Positions 5,512 to 17,047 of a stretch of DNA of 24,420 bases are shown piece by piece (position 1 is the stretch's first letter; each line of letters starts with the position of its first letter). The stretch spans positions 1 through 24,420 of the forward strand of contig JAQTRA010000006.1 in the NCBI GenBank assembly GCA_028712045.1. The letters are read 5' to 3'. Source of the DNA: Candidatus Omnitrophota bacterium (lineage in GTDB: Bacteria; Omnitrophota; Koll11; Gygaellales; Profunditerraquicolaceae). A program made the translations under genes and the position numbers. The notes beneath the pieces were generated by a model. That model searched no databases. It had not been told where the DNA came from and saw only the letters and a program-made list of their open reading frames with translations.

Positions 5512-8500
5512 TCGCTCAAGGTTTATACGATCCTGCGTTTGAACATGATTCCTGCGGCGTAGGATTCGTCTGTAATATTAAAGGCCAGAAATCAAATCTG
5601 ATCGTCAGGCAGGGTGTTGAGGTTTTGCATCGGCTGTCGCATCGCGGGGCAGTCGGAGCCGATCCTAAAACCGGAGACGGAGCAGGGATACTCATTCAGA
5701 TCCCGCATGATTTTTTTAAGAAGATCAGCCAGGGTATCAAGATTGATTTACCTAACCCCGGCGCCTATGGCGTGGGATTAATCTTTTTACCGCAGGAAGC
5801 TGATGAACGTAGCTTTTGTAAAGAAACCTTTGAGAGGATAGTAAAAGAAGAGGGGCAAGTACTTTTAGGATGGCGCGTTGTTCCCATTGATAATTCCCAG
5901 ATCGGAGAAGGCGCTAAAAGCACGCAGCCTGTTTTTGAACAGATTTTTATCGGGAAAAATAAAAATATCGATGAGATGAGTTTTGAAAGAAAACTTTATG
6001 TTATCCGGAGGCTGGTTGAAAATATCATCTTTGAATCCGGGCTAAAACAAAAAAGTTCATTTTATATTACCAATATCTCTAGCCGGACATTAGCTTATAA
6101 AGGCTTGCTGATGCCGGAGCAGATCGATAGTTTTTTTCTTGATTTAAAAGACGAAAATATAAAAAGCGCTTTATGCCTGGTGCACTCGCGTTACTCCACG
6201 AATACTTTTCCTACCTGGAATTTGGCGCAGCCTTTTCGGTTTTTAGCGCATAACGGGGAAATTAACACTTTGCGCGGTAATATCAACGGAGTCCGGGCCA
6301 GAGAGCGGTTGCTGGTTAGCGAGCTGTTCGGAATGGATATTGAGAAATTAAAGCCGATTATTGTTGAAGGAGGAAGTGATTCCGCGGCAATTGATAATTT
6401 ATTTGAGCTTTTAGTTTTATCCGGCAGGTCTCTGGAGCATGCCATGATGATGCTTATTCCCGCAGCCTGGGAGCATGATAAGTTTATGAATCAAGAGCTC
6501 AGGGATTTTTATAAATATCACGCTTGTTTTATGGAGCCCTGGGATGGCCCGGCGGCAATTGCTTTTACCGATGGCCAGAAGATCGGGGCAATCCTGGACC
6601 GGAATGGTTTACGCCCGGCGCGTTATATTGTAACTAAAAATGATTTTGTGGTTATGGCCTCGGAAGTGGGAGTTTTGGATATTGCTCCCGGGGATATCAA
6701 AGTTTCCGGCAGGATTGAACCGGGTAAGATATTCTTTATTGATACGTTGGCCGGCCGCATAATTGAAGATTCGGAAATCAAAAAAGCAGTATCCAGCCGC
6801 TGCGCCTACGGAAAATGGAACGCCGAGGCAATGGTGGACCTGGATAAACTTATTAGCAGCGGCACTAATGAAAATCAGGCAGAAAACTTAATTGCTCAGC
6901 TTAAGGATTTTGGTTATTCCCGGGAAGACCTGAAAATGGTGATCAAGCCCATGGCGGAAGAGGGCAAAGAACCGGTGGGTTCAATGGGTAGTGATATCCC
7001 GCATGCATTTTTATCCAGTAAACCGCAGGTACTTTACAGTTATTTTAAACAACTTTTTGCGCAGGTGACTAATCCGCCGATAGATTCCATCAGGGAAAAG
7101 CTGGTGATGAGTTTGGAGAGCTTTATCGGCCCCGAGCAGAATATTTTAGAGGAGACTCCCCGGCATAGCCATAAGCTCAGGGTAAAAAATCCTATTCTGA
7201 CCAACGCGGAACTTGAAAAGATACGCGATATCAGCATTAATAGTTTTAAAGCTAAGACGATCTATACTTTTTTTGACGCCTTAAGCGGTAAAGAAGGTTT
7301 TATCCGCGCTCTGGAAAGAATTTGTTTTGAAGCCGAGTATGCCATTGAACAGGGTTATTCTTTTATTATCTTGAGTGACCGGGAAACCAATAAAGATAAT
7401 ATCGCCATACCTTCGCTTTTAGCCACCAGCGCGATCCATCAGTTTTTGGTAAAAAAGAGTATCCGCGCGCAGGTAGCTTTAGTTGTGGAAAGCGCCGAGC
7501 CAAAAGAGGTGCATCATTTTGCTTTACTATTTGGCTATGGCGCGGATTGCGTAAATCCCTATCTGGCTTATGAGGCGGTGGAGTATCTTATCGCGGAAAA
7601 AGAAATTAAAACCGAGCGTAAGGCCGCGCTGAAGAATTATAATAAAGCGGTAACTGACGGGATATTAAAAATTCTTTCTAAGATGGGTATCTCGACGCTG
7701 CGGAGTTACCGCGGCGCGCAGATATTTGAAGCTCTGGGATTAAACAGCGAGTTTATCGGAAAATATTTTACCGGGACTGTGTCGCGTATCGGCGGAGTGG
7801 GTTTAGAAGGCATAATCGAAGAGAGCATACAAAGGCACAACGAAGCTTATGCTGAAAGAAGCGCGAATGAAGTTTATTTATCCAGCGGCGGGGTATACCA
7901 GTGGAAAAAAGACGGAGAATTCCATCTCTGGAATCCGGAAAGTATTGCTGCCTTGCAGGATGCTACGCGCAACGCAGATTATAAAAGATATCTGGAATTT
8001 GCAGGACTGATCAATGACCAATCAAATAACCCGGCTACTTTAAGGAGCCTGCTTAAATTTAAAACCACAAATCCGATTTCTCTTGACCAGGTCGAGCCGG
8101 CGGAAAAAATCTTAAAACGTTTTGTTACGGGGGCAATGAGTTTTGGTTCAATCAGCGCAGCTGCGCATGAGACTATTGCTATTGCCATGAACCGTATTGG
8201 CGGCAAATCCAATACCGGAGAAGGCGGAGAAGACCCGAATAGATTTATAACTTTACCTAACGGAGATTCCCGCAGAAGCGCGATCAAGCAGGTTGCTTCG
8301 GGCAGGTTTGGAGTAACGATAAATTATCTGGTTAATGCCGATGAAATACAGATCAAAATCTCCCAGGGGGCTAAACCCGGAGAAGGGGGGCAATTACCCG
8401 GGCATAAAGTAAGCGGGATAATTGCCAGGACCAGATATACCACTCCCGGAGTTACTTTGATCTCTCCGCCTCCGCATCATGACATCTATTCGATTGAAGA

Positions 8501-10019
8501 CCTTGCCCAGCTGATCTTTGATTTAAAAAATGCTAATCCTGATGCGCGGGTGAGCGTAAAACTTGTTTCCGAAGTAGGAGTGGGCACAGTTGCCGCCGGG
8601 GTGGCTAAAGGGCATGCGGATATGATCCTTATTTCCGGAGGAGACGGCGGAACCGGTGCATCTCCTCGGAGTTCGATAAGATATGCCGGCTTGCCCTGGG
8701 AGCTGGGGCTGGCGGAGACGCACCAGACGCTTTTACTGAATAATTTACGTTCCCGGGTACGTTTACAAACTGACGGGCAAATGCGCACTGGCCGGGATGT
8801 GGCGATCGCGGCTTTATTAGGCGCGGAAGAATATGGTTTTTGTTCGGCAGTGCTGGTGGTGATTGGTTGCGTTATGTTAAGGCATTGCCATCTGAATAAC
8901 TGTTCAGTTGGCGTAGCTACGCAGGATGATATTTTACAAAAAAGATTTCAGGGCCGAGCCGAGTATATTGTTAATTACTTTCATTTTATAGTTAGCGAGC
9001 TACGCGAGATTATGGCCAGTTTAGGTTTAAGGACAATTGATGAGATGATCGGCAGGAGTGACCTATTGGAACTAAATCAGGCAATTGTTCCGCTCAAGGC
9101 AAAGCAAATCGATTATTCCAGGATTCTTTACCGGCCGGATCTTCCGGATAATATCGGACGCTTTTGTAAAAATAAACAAGATAGCGCTCTTAATGGGGTT
9201 CTTGATCAAAAGCTTATTCAGCTCTGGGAGGATTGTATTGCCAGGAATGAATCCGTAAGAATTTCAGTTGGGATAAATAATACTAACCGGGCAGCCGGTG
9301 TAATGTTAAGCGGAGAAGTTTGCAAGCGCTGTGGTGATGGCGTGCTTTTAGAAGATGCGATCAGTTGTAAATTCAAGGGTATTGCCGGTCAAAGCTTTGG
9401 AGCGTTTCTGGCCAAAGGGATTACCTTTGAGTTGGAGGGGATGGCTAATGATTATGTGGGTAAGGGGATTTCCGGAGGAAAGGTGATTATTTATCCGGAG
9501 CAATCAGCAAATTACAAATCCGATGAGAATATAATCATCGGTAATACTTCTTTTTACGGGGCTATTTCAGGCGAGGCCTATATCAGCGGCCTGGCCGGAG
9601 AAAGGTTTTGCGTAAGAAATTCAGGATTATACGCGGTGGTTGAAGGCGTCGGTGACCATGGCTGCGAATATATGACTGGCGGCAGAATAATTGTTTTGGG
9701 AAAGACAGGAAATAATTTCGCGGCAGGTATGTCCGGCGGCATAGCTTATGTCTATGATCAGGACGCTACTTTTAAAGATAGATGCAACCTGGATATGGTG
9801 GAACTGGAAAAGGTTAAAGAATCTGATAAGGATACAATCTATCATTTATTGAGCAACCATTTTAAATACACGAAAAGTATTAAAGCTAAGAAAATTTTAG
9901 CTAATTTTTCTGATCAGCTTAAGAAATTTGTGCGGGTTATGCCGCTGGAGTATAAACGTATTTTAGAAGGTATTATTATTGAAGAGAAACTTGATATCGC
10001 GGAGGCTCTGGATGGGTGA
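5508..10019 (+). CDS. gltB: Glutamate synthase, large (alpha) subunit
   Basis: This subunit takes the amide nitrogen of glutamine and passes ammonia to 2-oxoglutarate to make glutamate. It has 1503 residues (E. coli 1486). GAGG (5497-5500) precedes the ATG. Order of parts: a 15-residue propeptide ending HDS before the catalytic Cys16 (CGVGFV) of the class II glutaminase domain; the central domain; the FMN-binding synthase domain with SFGSISAAAHE and the GGEDPNRF/KPGEGGQLPG loops; the 3Fe-4S ligands C1121, C1127, C1132 (C-x5-C-x4-C); and the C-terminal GXGXG helix domain (GVGDHGCEYMTGGRIIVLG). All key parts are present, so it should be active with GltD. It overlaps the Fis-like gene by four bases and gltD by eight. 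Confidence 0.97.
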   Translation: MIAQGLYDPAFEHDSCGVGFVCNIKGQKSNLIVRQGVEVLHRLSHRGAVGADPKTGDGAGILIQIPHDFFKKISQGIKIDLPNPGAYGVGLIFLPQEADERSFCKETFERIVKEEGQVLLGWRVVPIDNSQIGEGAKSTQPVFEQIFIGKNKNIDEMSFERKLYVIRRLVENIIFESGLKQKSSFYITNISSRTLAYKGLLMPEQIDSFFLDLKDENIKSALCLVHSRYSTNTFPTWNLAQPFRFLAHNGEINTLRGNINGVRARERLLVSELFGMDIEKLKPIIVEGGSDSAAIDNLFELLVLSGRSLEHAMMMLIPAAWEHDKFMNQELRDFYKYHACFMEPWDGPAAIAFTDGQKIGAILDRNGLRPARYIVTKNDFVVMASEVGVLDIAPGDIKVSGRIEPGKIFFIDTLAGRIIEDSEIKKAVSSRCAYGKWNAEAMVDLDKLISSGTNENQAENLIAQLKDFGYSREDLKMVIKPMAEEGKEPVGSMGSDIPHAFLSSKPQVLYSYFKQLFAQVTNPPIDSIREKLVMSLESFIGPEQNILEETPRHSHKLRVKNPILTNAELEKIRDISINSFKAKTIYTFFDALSGKEGFIRALERICFEAEYAIEQGYSFIILSDRETNKDNIAIPSLLATSAIHQFLVKKSIRAQVALVVESAEPKEVHHFALLFGYGADCVNPYLAYEAVEYLIAEKEIKTERKAALKNYNKAVTDGILKILSKMGISTLRSYRGAQIFEALGLNSEFIGKYFTGTVSRIGGVGLEGIIEESIQRHNEAYAERSANEVYLSSGGVYQWKKDGEFHLWNPESIAALQDATRNADYKRYLEFAGLINDQSNNPATLRSLLKFKTTNPISLDQVEPAEKILKRFVTGAMSFGSISAAAHETIAIAMNRIGGKSNTGEGGEDPNRFITLPNGDSRRSAIKQVASGRFGVTINYLVNADEIQIKISQGAKPGEGGQLPGHKVSGIIARTRYTTPGVTLISPPPHHDIYSIEDLAQLIFDLKNANPDARVSVKLVSEVGVGTVAAGVAKGHADMILISGGDGGTGASPRSSIRYAGLPWELGLAETHQTLLLNNLRSRVRLQTDGQMRTGRDVAIAALLGAEEYGFCSAVLVVIGCVMLRHCHLNNCSVGVATQDDILQKRFQGRAEYIVNYFHFIVSELREIMASLGLRTIDEMIGRSDLLELNQAIVPLKAKQIDYSRILYRPDLPDNIGRFCKNKQDSALNGVLDQKLIQLWEDCIARNESVRISVGINNTNRAAGVMLSGEVCKRCGDGVLLEDAISCKFKGIAGQSFGAFLAKGITFELEGMANDYVGKGISGGKVIIYPEQSANYKSDENIIIGNTSFYGAISGEAYISGLAGERFCVRNSGLYAVVEGVGDHGCEYMTGGRIIVLGKTGNNFAAGMSGGIAYVYDQDATFKDRCNLDMVELEKVKESDKDTIYHLLSNHFKYTKSIKAKKILANFSDQLKKFVRVMPLEYKRILEGIIIEEKLDIAEALDG

Positions 10020-11457
10020 AGAAAGAGGTTTTCTTAAAATAGGCAGGCAAACCGGTGCTTATCGGCAGGTTTGCGAGCGCCTGGAAGATTTTAAGGATGT
10101 TTATCAGCAGCGTTCCGAGAATCAATCTCAGGAACAAGCTTCGCGTTGCATGGACTGTTCAACTCCTTTTTGCCATTGGGGTTGTCCGTTAGGTAACTAT
10201 ATTCCCGAATGGAATGATTATATTTTTCAGGGTAATTGGAAACAGGCATTTAAATTATTAGACGCTACCAACAATCTTCCTGAGATAACCGGCAGGGTAT
10301 GCCCGGCGCTATGTGAATACGCCTGTGTCCTGGGATTAAATGATGATCCGGTGACTATACGCGAGAATGAACTGGCAATTATTGAAGCAGGTTTTAAAAA
10401 TGGGCTGATCAAGCCGCATCAGGTAAAGCACAGGACAGGTAAAAAAGTTGCGGTAGTCGGTTCGGGCCCGGCAGGTTTATCCTGCGCCGCGCAGCTTAAT
10501 CAAGCCGGCCATAACGTAACTGTTTTTGAGCGGGATAATTTACCCGGGGGCATATTGCGTTACGGTATTCCTGATTTTAAACTGGAAAAACATCTCCTGG
10601 ACCGGCGTATTGAGATTTGGAAGGAAGAAGGAGTTGTTTTTAAAACCGGCATAAATATGGGGATAGATTATCCGGCGAATAAACTCTTGGCTGATTTTGA
10701 CGCGGTGTGCTTGGCCGGCGGTTGCCGTGTTCCCCGGGATCTTAAAATTGAAGGCCGGCAGCTTAAGGGTATATATTTTGCCATGGATTATCTTACGCAA
10801 TCTAACCGGCGCATATCCGGAGAAAAGATCGCGCAGGAAAGTTTAATTAATGCTCAAGGGAAAAAGGTAGTGGTTATCGGCGGAGGGGACAGCGGAGCGG
10901 ATTGCGTGGGTACGGCGCATCGCCAGGGGGCGGCTTGCGTAGTGCAAATCGAAGTTTTGCCTCAGCCAGCTGAATGCCGGCCATCAACTCAACCCTGGCC
11001 AAATTATCCTTTGATTTTAAAAGTTTCCACCAGCCACCAGGAAGGCGGCGCCCGGCATTGGGAAGTATTAACTAAACGTTTCATCGGAGAAAAGAATCAG
11101 GTTAAAAAGCTTTCCTGCGTAAAAGTTGAATTTCTCACCACAAAAGATAAAACTTGTCCGGTGATGCGGGAGGTCGAAGGCAGCGAATTCGAAATCAGCG
11201 CGGACCTGGTTATTCTTGCTGTAGGTTTCCTGAATCCTGAGCAGGTGGGCTTACTTAATGATCTTAAACTTAAATTTGACGGCCGAGGCAATGTCGAAAC
11301 TAACAAAAACTATATGACTTCGGTTAAAGATGTATTTTCTGCCGGAGATATGCGCCGCGGCCAGTCTTTAGTGGTTTGGGCCATTTCCGAAGGAAGGCGC
11401 TGCGCCTATTCAATGGATAAATATTTAATGGGGCAAAGTAATTTACCGGTTATATAA
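10012..11457 (+). CDS. gltD: Glutamate synthase, small (beta) subunit
   Basis: GltD feeds electrons from NADPH through FAD and 4Fe-4S clusters to GltB. I chose ATG 10012 because GGAGG (10001-10005) lies six bases before it and MGEERGFLKIGRQ is a normal GltD start. The frame is open further upstream but those bases are the end of gltB. The product is 481 residues (E. coli 472). Two cysteine groups for the 4Fe-4S clusters are intact: C46, C49, C54, C58 and C97, C101, C105. Two dinucleotide-binding motifs follow: VAVVGSGPAGL (FAD, residues 146-156) and VVVIGGGDSGAD (NADPH, about 286-297). Near the end GDMRRGQSLVVWAI is the usual FAD-contact motif. Confidence 0.96.
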   Translation: MGEERGFLKIGRQTGAYRQVCERLEDFKDVYQQRSENQSQEQASRCMDCSTPFCHWGCPLGNYIPEWNDYIFQGNWKQAFKLLDATNNLPEITGRVCPALCEYACVLGLNDDPVTIRENELAIIEAGFKNGLIKPHQVKHRTGKKVAVVGSGPAGLSCAAQLNQAGHNVTVFERDNLPGGILRYGIPDFKLEKHLLDRRIEIWKEEGVVFKTGINMGIDYPANKLLADFDAVCLAGGCRVPRDLKIEGRQLKGIYFAMDYLTQSNRRISGEKIAQESLINAQGKKVVVIGGGDSGADCVGTAHRQGAACVVQIEVLPQPAECRPSTQPWPNYPLILKVSTSHQEGGARHWEVLTKRFIGEKNQVKKLSCVKVEFLTTKDKTCPVMREVEGSEFEISADLVILAVGFLNPEQVGLLNDLKLKFDGRGNVETNKNYMTSVKDVFSAGDMRRGQSLVVWAISEGRRCAYSMDKYLMGQSNLPVI

Positions 11458-11468
11458 AGGAGCGCAAA

Positions 11469-14060
11469 ATGATCAGCACAGGAATAAAAGGCCTAGATGG
11501 CGTAATTACAGGTTTAAGGTCAGGGGATAATGTGGTCTGGCAGATCGATGATCTAAAGGATTATGCTAATCTGGTAAAGCCTTTTGTGCGCCAGGCTTTA
11601 AAAGATGAAAAAAAAGTTATCTATATGCGGTTTGCCACGCATCAGGAACTGATCAGGCCTTCCAAGCGAATAAAACGCTATGAACTTAACGCGCAAGCCG
11701 GATTTGAATCATTTACGGCTAAAGTAAACAATATCATCTCTCAGGAAGGGGAAGGCGCTTATTATGTATTTGATTGTTTATCCGAACTTCTTTCTGCCTG
11801 GGCCACCGACCTGATGATCGGTAATTTCTTTATGGTTACCTGCCCGTATCTTTATGAACTTAAAACAGTAACTTATTTTTCTATTTTACGCAACAACCAT
11901 TCCTTTAAATCCATCGCCCGGATACGCGAAACAACCCAGTTGCTTATGGATGTGTATCATTGTGAAGGTAGTTTTTATATCCACCCTTTAAAAGTATGGA
12001 ACCGGTATTCCCCGACCATGTTTCTTCCTCACCAGAAAGAAGGGGAAAGTTTTGTGCCGATCACGGATAGCGTCAATGCGGTTCAGATATTATCGCATAT
12101 GCGTAAACGAGGCGCGGAAAATGCCAAAAGAAACCTGGATTATTGGGACCGCTTGTTTATGGAAGTTGAGTCTTTGGTTAAAAATAAGTCTCTGGCCAAT
12201 CAAAAAAAGGAGATGATTAAAAGGCTTTGTAATTTGATGATCTCTAAGAATAAGAAGATCTTGTCTTTAGTAATCAATAATTTTTCGCTGGAAGAATTGA
12301 TTGAAATAAAATCAAGATTGATCGGTACGGGTTTTATCGGAGGCAAAGCTGTGGGCATGCTTTTAGCCCGCAAGATACTTTCCAAAAATAAATTACTTGA
12401 TTGGCAGAAGCTTTCTGAGCCGCATGATTCTTTTTACATCGGTTCTGATATATTCTATTCGTATATTGTGCATAACCGCTGGTGGAAATTACATATGCAG
12501 CAAAAAAGCGAAGCAGGATATTTTAATATCGCCAAAGTTTTAAAAGAAAAAATGCTTTACGGGGTTTTCCCCGATGAAATTATGGAGCATTTTCAGCAAA
12601 TCGTGGAATATTTCGGGTCTTCTCCGATCATCATCCGCTCCAGCTCTCTTTTAGAGGATGATTTTGGCAATGCTTTTGCCGGTAAATATGAAAGTATATT
12701 TTTAGCTAATCAGGGAACTCCCGAGCAAAGATATATTCAATTTGCCGAAGCCGTAAAGAAAATTTACGCCAGCACCATGAATGAAGACGCTCTGGTTTAT
12801 AGAAAACAAAGAGGCCTGGATAAGTCAGATGAACAGATGGCGCTTTTAGTGCAACGGGTATCCGGGGCGCATCACAAAAATTATTTTTTCCCGGATCTTG
12901 CCGGAGTGGGCGTATCTTATAATACTTATGTCTGGAATAAAGATATTGACCCCGAAGCCGGGATGCTCAGGATTGTTTTTGGCTTAGGTACGCGGGCGGT
13001 GAATCGCGTGGAAGGCGACTACCCCAGAATGGCGGCATTAAGCGATCCTTTGCGGCGGCCTTACGCGGAGAAAGATGACTTAAGAAAATATTCCCAGCAT
13101 ATGGTGGATCTTATAAATATCAAGGAAAATGCCCTCCAGAGTATTTCTTTTGAAAAGCTGGTCAGTGAAAAGTCTATTACCGGAGTTGAGCGCGTGGCAG
13201 TTAAAGATGATGAGGCCAAAACCATGATGGAAGGCAGGGGCCGGGAAGATAAAGATTATTGGATATTGACCCTGGATAAAGTCCTGGAGAATAAACTTTT
13301 GGTAAATTCATTGAAAACCATATTGGAATTGCTTGAGGAAAATTATCATTATCCGGTTGAAATTGAATTCACGATAAATTTTACCAAAGATAACGCGTTT
13401 AAAATAAATCTGCTGCAGTGCCGGCCTTTACAGACGCGCGGATTAGGCCTGAAAGTGAATATGCCGGAGCAGATCAACAAAAAACAAGCGCTTTTTGATT
13501 CGCAGGGATATTTTCTGGGGGGCAATATCTCGCAGAAAATTGACTGGGTTATTTATGTTGATCCGGAAAAATATTCTAAGCTGGTATTGTCGGATAAGTA
13601 TGAGATCGCTCATATTGTCGGCAGCCTGAATAAGAGCATCAAAGATAAAGAGGAACTGCCTACTTTGCTGATGGGCCCGGGAAGATGGGGCACGACTACT
13701 CCGTCTTTGGGGGTTCCGGTTAAATTCGCCGAGATAAACAATGTGGCGGTGCTCGCAGAGATGGCTTTTTCCGCGGGTAATCTTATGCCGGAACTTTCTT
13801 TTGGAACGCATTTTTTTCAGGATCTGGTGGAAACAAATATATTTTATCTGGCGTTATTTCCTGAAAAGCCAGGTTCAATGTTTAATCTTGCCTGGCTTAA
13901 ACAGCTGAAGAATTTATTCGGCGAACTCATGCCTGAATCCGTGAAATATGAAGATATCATCGGAGTTTATGATGTCAGCAATAAGTCTTTAAGGATAATG
14001 TCGGATGTGGTTTCACAAAGGGTTGTATGTTTTTGCGTATCAGAAAACAAAGGAGCTTAA
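11469..14060 (+). CDS. KaiC-like / PPDK_N (PEP synthase-like ATP-binding) protein of unknown reaction
   Basis: The product is 863 residues; GGAG (11459-11462) precedes the ATG by six bases. Three parts are visible. Residues 1 to about 230 resemble a KaiC/RecA fold (STGIKGLDGVITGLRSGDNVVW; a Walker B-like YYVFDCLSELL). However, the place of the Walker A loop has no GxxxxGK[ST], so it probably does not bind ATP classically. Residues about 285-655 match the ATP-grasp-like N-terminal domain of pyruvate phosphate dikinase/PEP synthase: GFIGGKAVGML (K293), IIRSSSLLEDDFGNAFAGKYES (R390), PVEIEFTINF, and LLQCRPLQ (Q650, R652). The phospho-histidine swivel domain and the PEP/pyruvate barrel are absent. 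A C-terminal part (about 660-863) holds LLMGPGRWGTTTPSLGVPV and SFGTHFFQDL. Automatic annotation as PEP synthase would be misleading. It abuts pyrG and follows gltD. Confidence 0.75.
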   Translation: MISTGIKGLDGVITGLRSGDNVVWQIDDLKDYANLVKPFVRQALKDEKKVIYMRFATHQELIRPSKRIKRYELNAQAGFESFTAKVNNIISQEGEGAYYVFDCLSELLSAWATDLMIGNFFMVTCPYLYELKTVTYFSILRNNHSFKSIARIRETTQLLMDVYHCEGSFYIHPLKVWNRYSPTMFLPHQKEGESFVPITDSVNAVQILSHMRKRGAENAKRNLDYWDRLFMEVESLVKNKSLANQKKEMIKRLCNLMISKNKKILSLVINNFSLEELIEIKSRLIGTGFIGGKAVGMLLARKILSKNKLLDWQKLSEPHDSFYIGSDIFYSYIVHNRWWKLHMQQKSEAGYFNIAKVLKEKMLYGVFPDEIMEHFQQIVEYFGSSPIIIRSSSLLEDDFGNAFAGKYESIFLANQGTPEQRYIQFAEAVKKIYASTMNEDALVYRKQRGLDKSDEQMALLVQRVSGAHHKNYFFPDLAGVGVSYNTYVWNKDIDPEAGMLRIVFGLGTRAVNRVEGDYPRMAALSDPLRRPYAEKDDLRKYSQHMVDLINIKENALQSISFEKLVSEKSITGVERVAVKDDEAKTMMEGRGREDKDYWILTLDKVLENKLLVNSLKTILELLEENYHYPVEIEFTINFTKDNAFKINLLQCRPLQTRGLGLKVNMPEQINKKQALFDSQGYFLGGNISQKIDWVIYVDPEKYSKLVLSDKYEIAHIVGSLNKSIKDKEELPTLLMGPGRWGTTTPSLGVPVKFAEINNVAVLAEMAFSAGNLMPELSFGTHFFQDLVETNIFYLALFPEKPGSMFNLAWLKQLKNLFGELMPESVKYEDIIGVYDVSNKSLRIMSDVVSQRVVCFCVSENKGA

Positions 14061-15687
<1,627 letters not shown>

Positions 15688-15688
15688 T

Positions 15689-15713
15689 ATCTCCTATTAA
15701 GGGAATAGGAGAT
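15689..15713 (+). promoter_or_regulatory. Perfect 10-bp dyad over the purine start point and purB ribosome site
   Basis: ATCTCCTATT (15689-15698) and AATAGGAGAT (15704-15713) are exact inverted repeats around AAGGG. The element begins one base after the -10 box, covers the predicted start point and includes the purB ribosome site AGGAG (15707-15711). It fits a repressor operator. It could also be an RNA hairpin hiding the ribosome site, but if transcription starts near 15694 much of the left arm would be missing from the RNA. Confidence 0.6.
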
Positions 15714-15718
15714 AACGC

Positions 15719-17011
15719 ATGATTGAACGTTATAGCTTAGAGCAAATGAGGGGTATCTGGCAGGAAGAGTTTAAGTTTAAGACTATGCTGCTGATTGAGA
15801 TACTCGCTTTAGAAGCCTATGCTGTGAAAAAGATCGTCCCGCCACAAGCAGTAAAACGTATCAAACAAAAAGCCAAATTTAATCTTAAGGAAATAGCTAA
15901 AATAGAAGCTAAAACACAACATGATGTTGTGGCTTTTGTTTCTAACGTAGCCCAATATATAGGCAAAGACGCCCAATATCTGCATATGGGGCTTACTTCT
16001 TCGGATATTCTGGACACTACACTAGGGGCGCAGCTAAAAGCTGCTTCCGAGATATTAATCAAGGATTTAGAGGAGTTATCAAAAGTTTTAGCTAAAAAGG
16101 CCAAAGTCTATAAAGATATGGCTTGTATCGGCCGCACGCATGGAGTGCATGCTGAGCCGACTACCTTTGGTTTGAAGATCGCTCTTATGTATGATGAAAC
16201 GCTGCGGAATTTGGCGCGGCTAAAACAAGCTAAAGATGAGGTTTGCGTAGGAAAACTTTCCGGAGCTGTGGGAACATATTCTAATATTGATCCTTTTGTG
16301 GAGAGTTATGTCTGTAAAAAGCTTGGGCTGAAACCGGTGCATATCGCCACGCAGGTGATCCAACGGGATGTATATGCACAATATATGGTAACTCTGGCGG
16401 TAATTGGCGCGTCTTTAGAAAAATTCGCCACCGAGATCAGGCATTTACAGAAAACAGAAGTTTTGGAAGCAGAAGAGCCTTTTGGCAAGGGCCAGAAGGG
16501 GTCAAGCGCTATGCCGCATAAACGCAATCCGGTAATTTGTGAACGGATCTGTGGTTTAGCCCGCATAATCCGGGCAAATGCCCAGGCAGCTTTAGAAAAT
16601 GTTTCCCTCTGGCATGAACGTGATATCAGCCACTCTTCAGTGGAACGGATAATTTTTCCGGATTCCACTTTGGCTTTGGACTATATGCTGAATAAATTTA
16701 TTGAAGTGATTAGCGGCTTAAAAGTTTATCCGGATAATATGCTGGCTAACTTGGCTAAGACCCGCGGATTAATTTTTTCGCAGCGCGTGCTTATTGCTTT
16801 AATGCAAAAAGGATTAGCGCGCAGCCAGGCCTATGATATGGTGCAAAGAGCAGCCATGCAGACCTGGAAGGGTAGTGGTAATTTTAAAGATAATCTTTTG
16901 GCGGATAAACAGGCAGCTAAATATTTAAACGCCAAAGAACTGGATAAGTTATTTGATCTGGATTTTTATCTACGCAATGTAAGCAAGATCTTTGAGAAGG
17001 TCGGTTTATAA
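15719..17011 (+). CDS. purB: Adenylosuccinate lyase
   Basis: PurB cleaves fumarate from SAICAR and from adenylosuccinate, two steps of purine synthesis. The product is 430 residues, like the B. subtilis enzyme (431). The ribosome site GGAG (15708-15711) lies seven bases before the ATG, inside the dyad. Key residues fall at the same numbers as in B. subtilis: His68 (QHDVVAF), His89 (LHMGLTSSD) and the catalytic His141 (GRTHGVHAEP). The fumarase-superfamily signature GSSAMPHKRNP is at 261-271, carrying the mobile-loop serine. It is the first gene of the purine operon. Confidence 0.97.
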   Translation: MIERYSLEQMRGIWQEEFKFKTMLLIEILALEAYAVKKIVPPQAVKRIKQKAKFNLKEIAKIEAKTQHDVVAFVSNVAQYIGKDAQYLHMGLTSSDILDTTLGAQLKAASEILIKDLEELSKVLAKKAKVYKDMACIGRTHGVHAEPTTFGLKIALMYDETLRNLARLKQAKDEVCVGKLSGAVGTYSNIDPFVESYVCKKLGLKPVHIATQVIQRDVYAQYMVTLAVIGASLEKFATEIRHLQKTEVLEAEEPFGKGQKGSSAMPHKRNPVICERICGLARIIRANAQAALENVSLWHERDISHSSVERIIFPDSTLALDYMLNKFIEVISGLKVYPDNMLANLAKTRGLIFSQRVLIALMQKGLARSQAYDMVQRAAMQTWKGSGNFKDNLLADKQAAKYLNAKELDKLFDLDFYLRNVSKIFEKVGL

Positions 17012-17047
17012 TAATTTAATCCTTCCTTTTAAACCTCTTTAATAAAG

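Noticed and set aside
9979..10011. A longer gltD start eleven codons upstream
   Set aside because: ATG 10012 has GGAGG at the right distance and matches the usual GltD N-terminus; the extension merely reads gltB in another frame.
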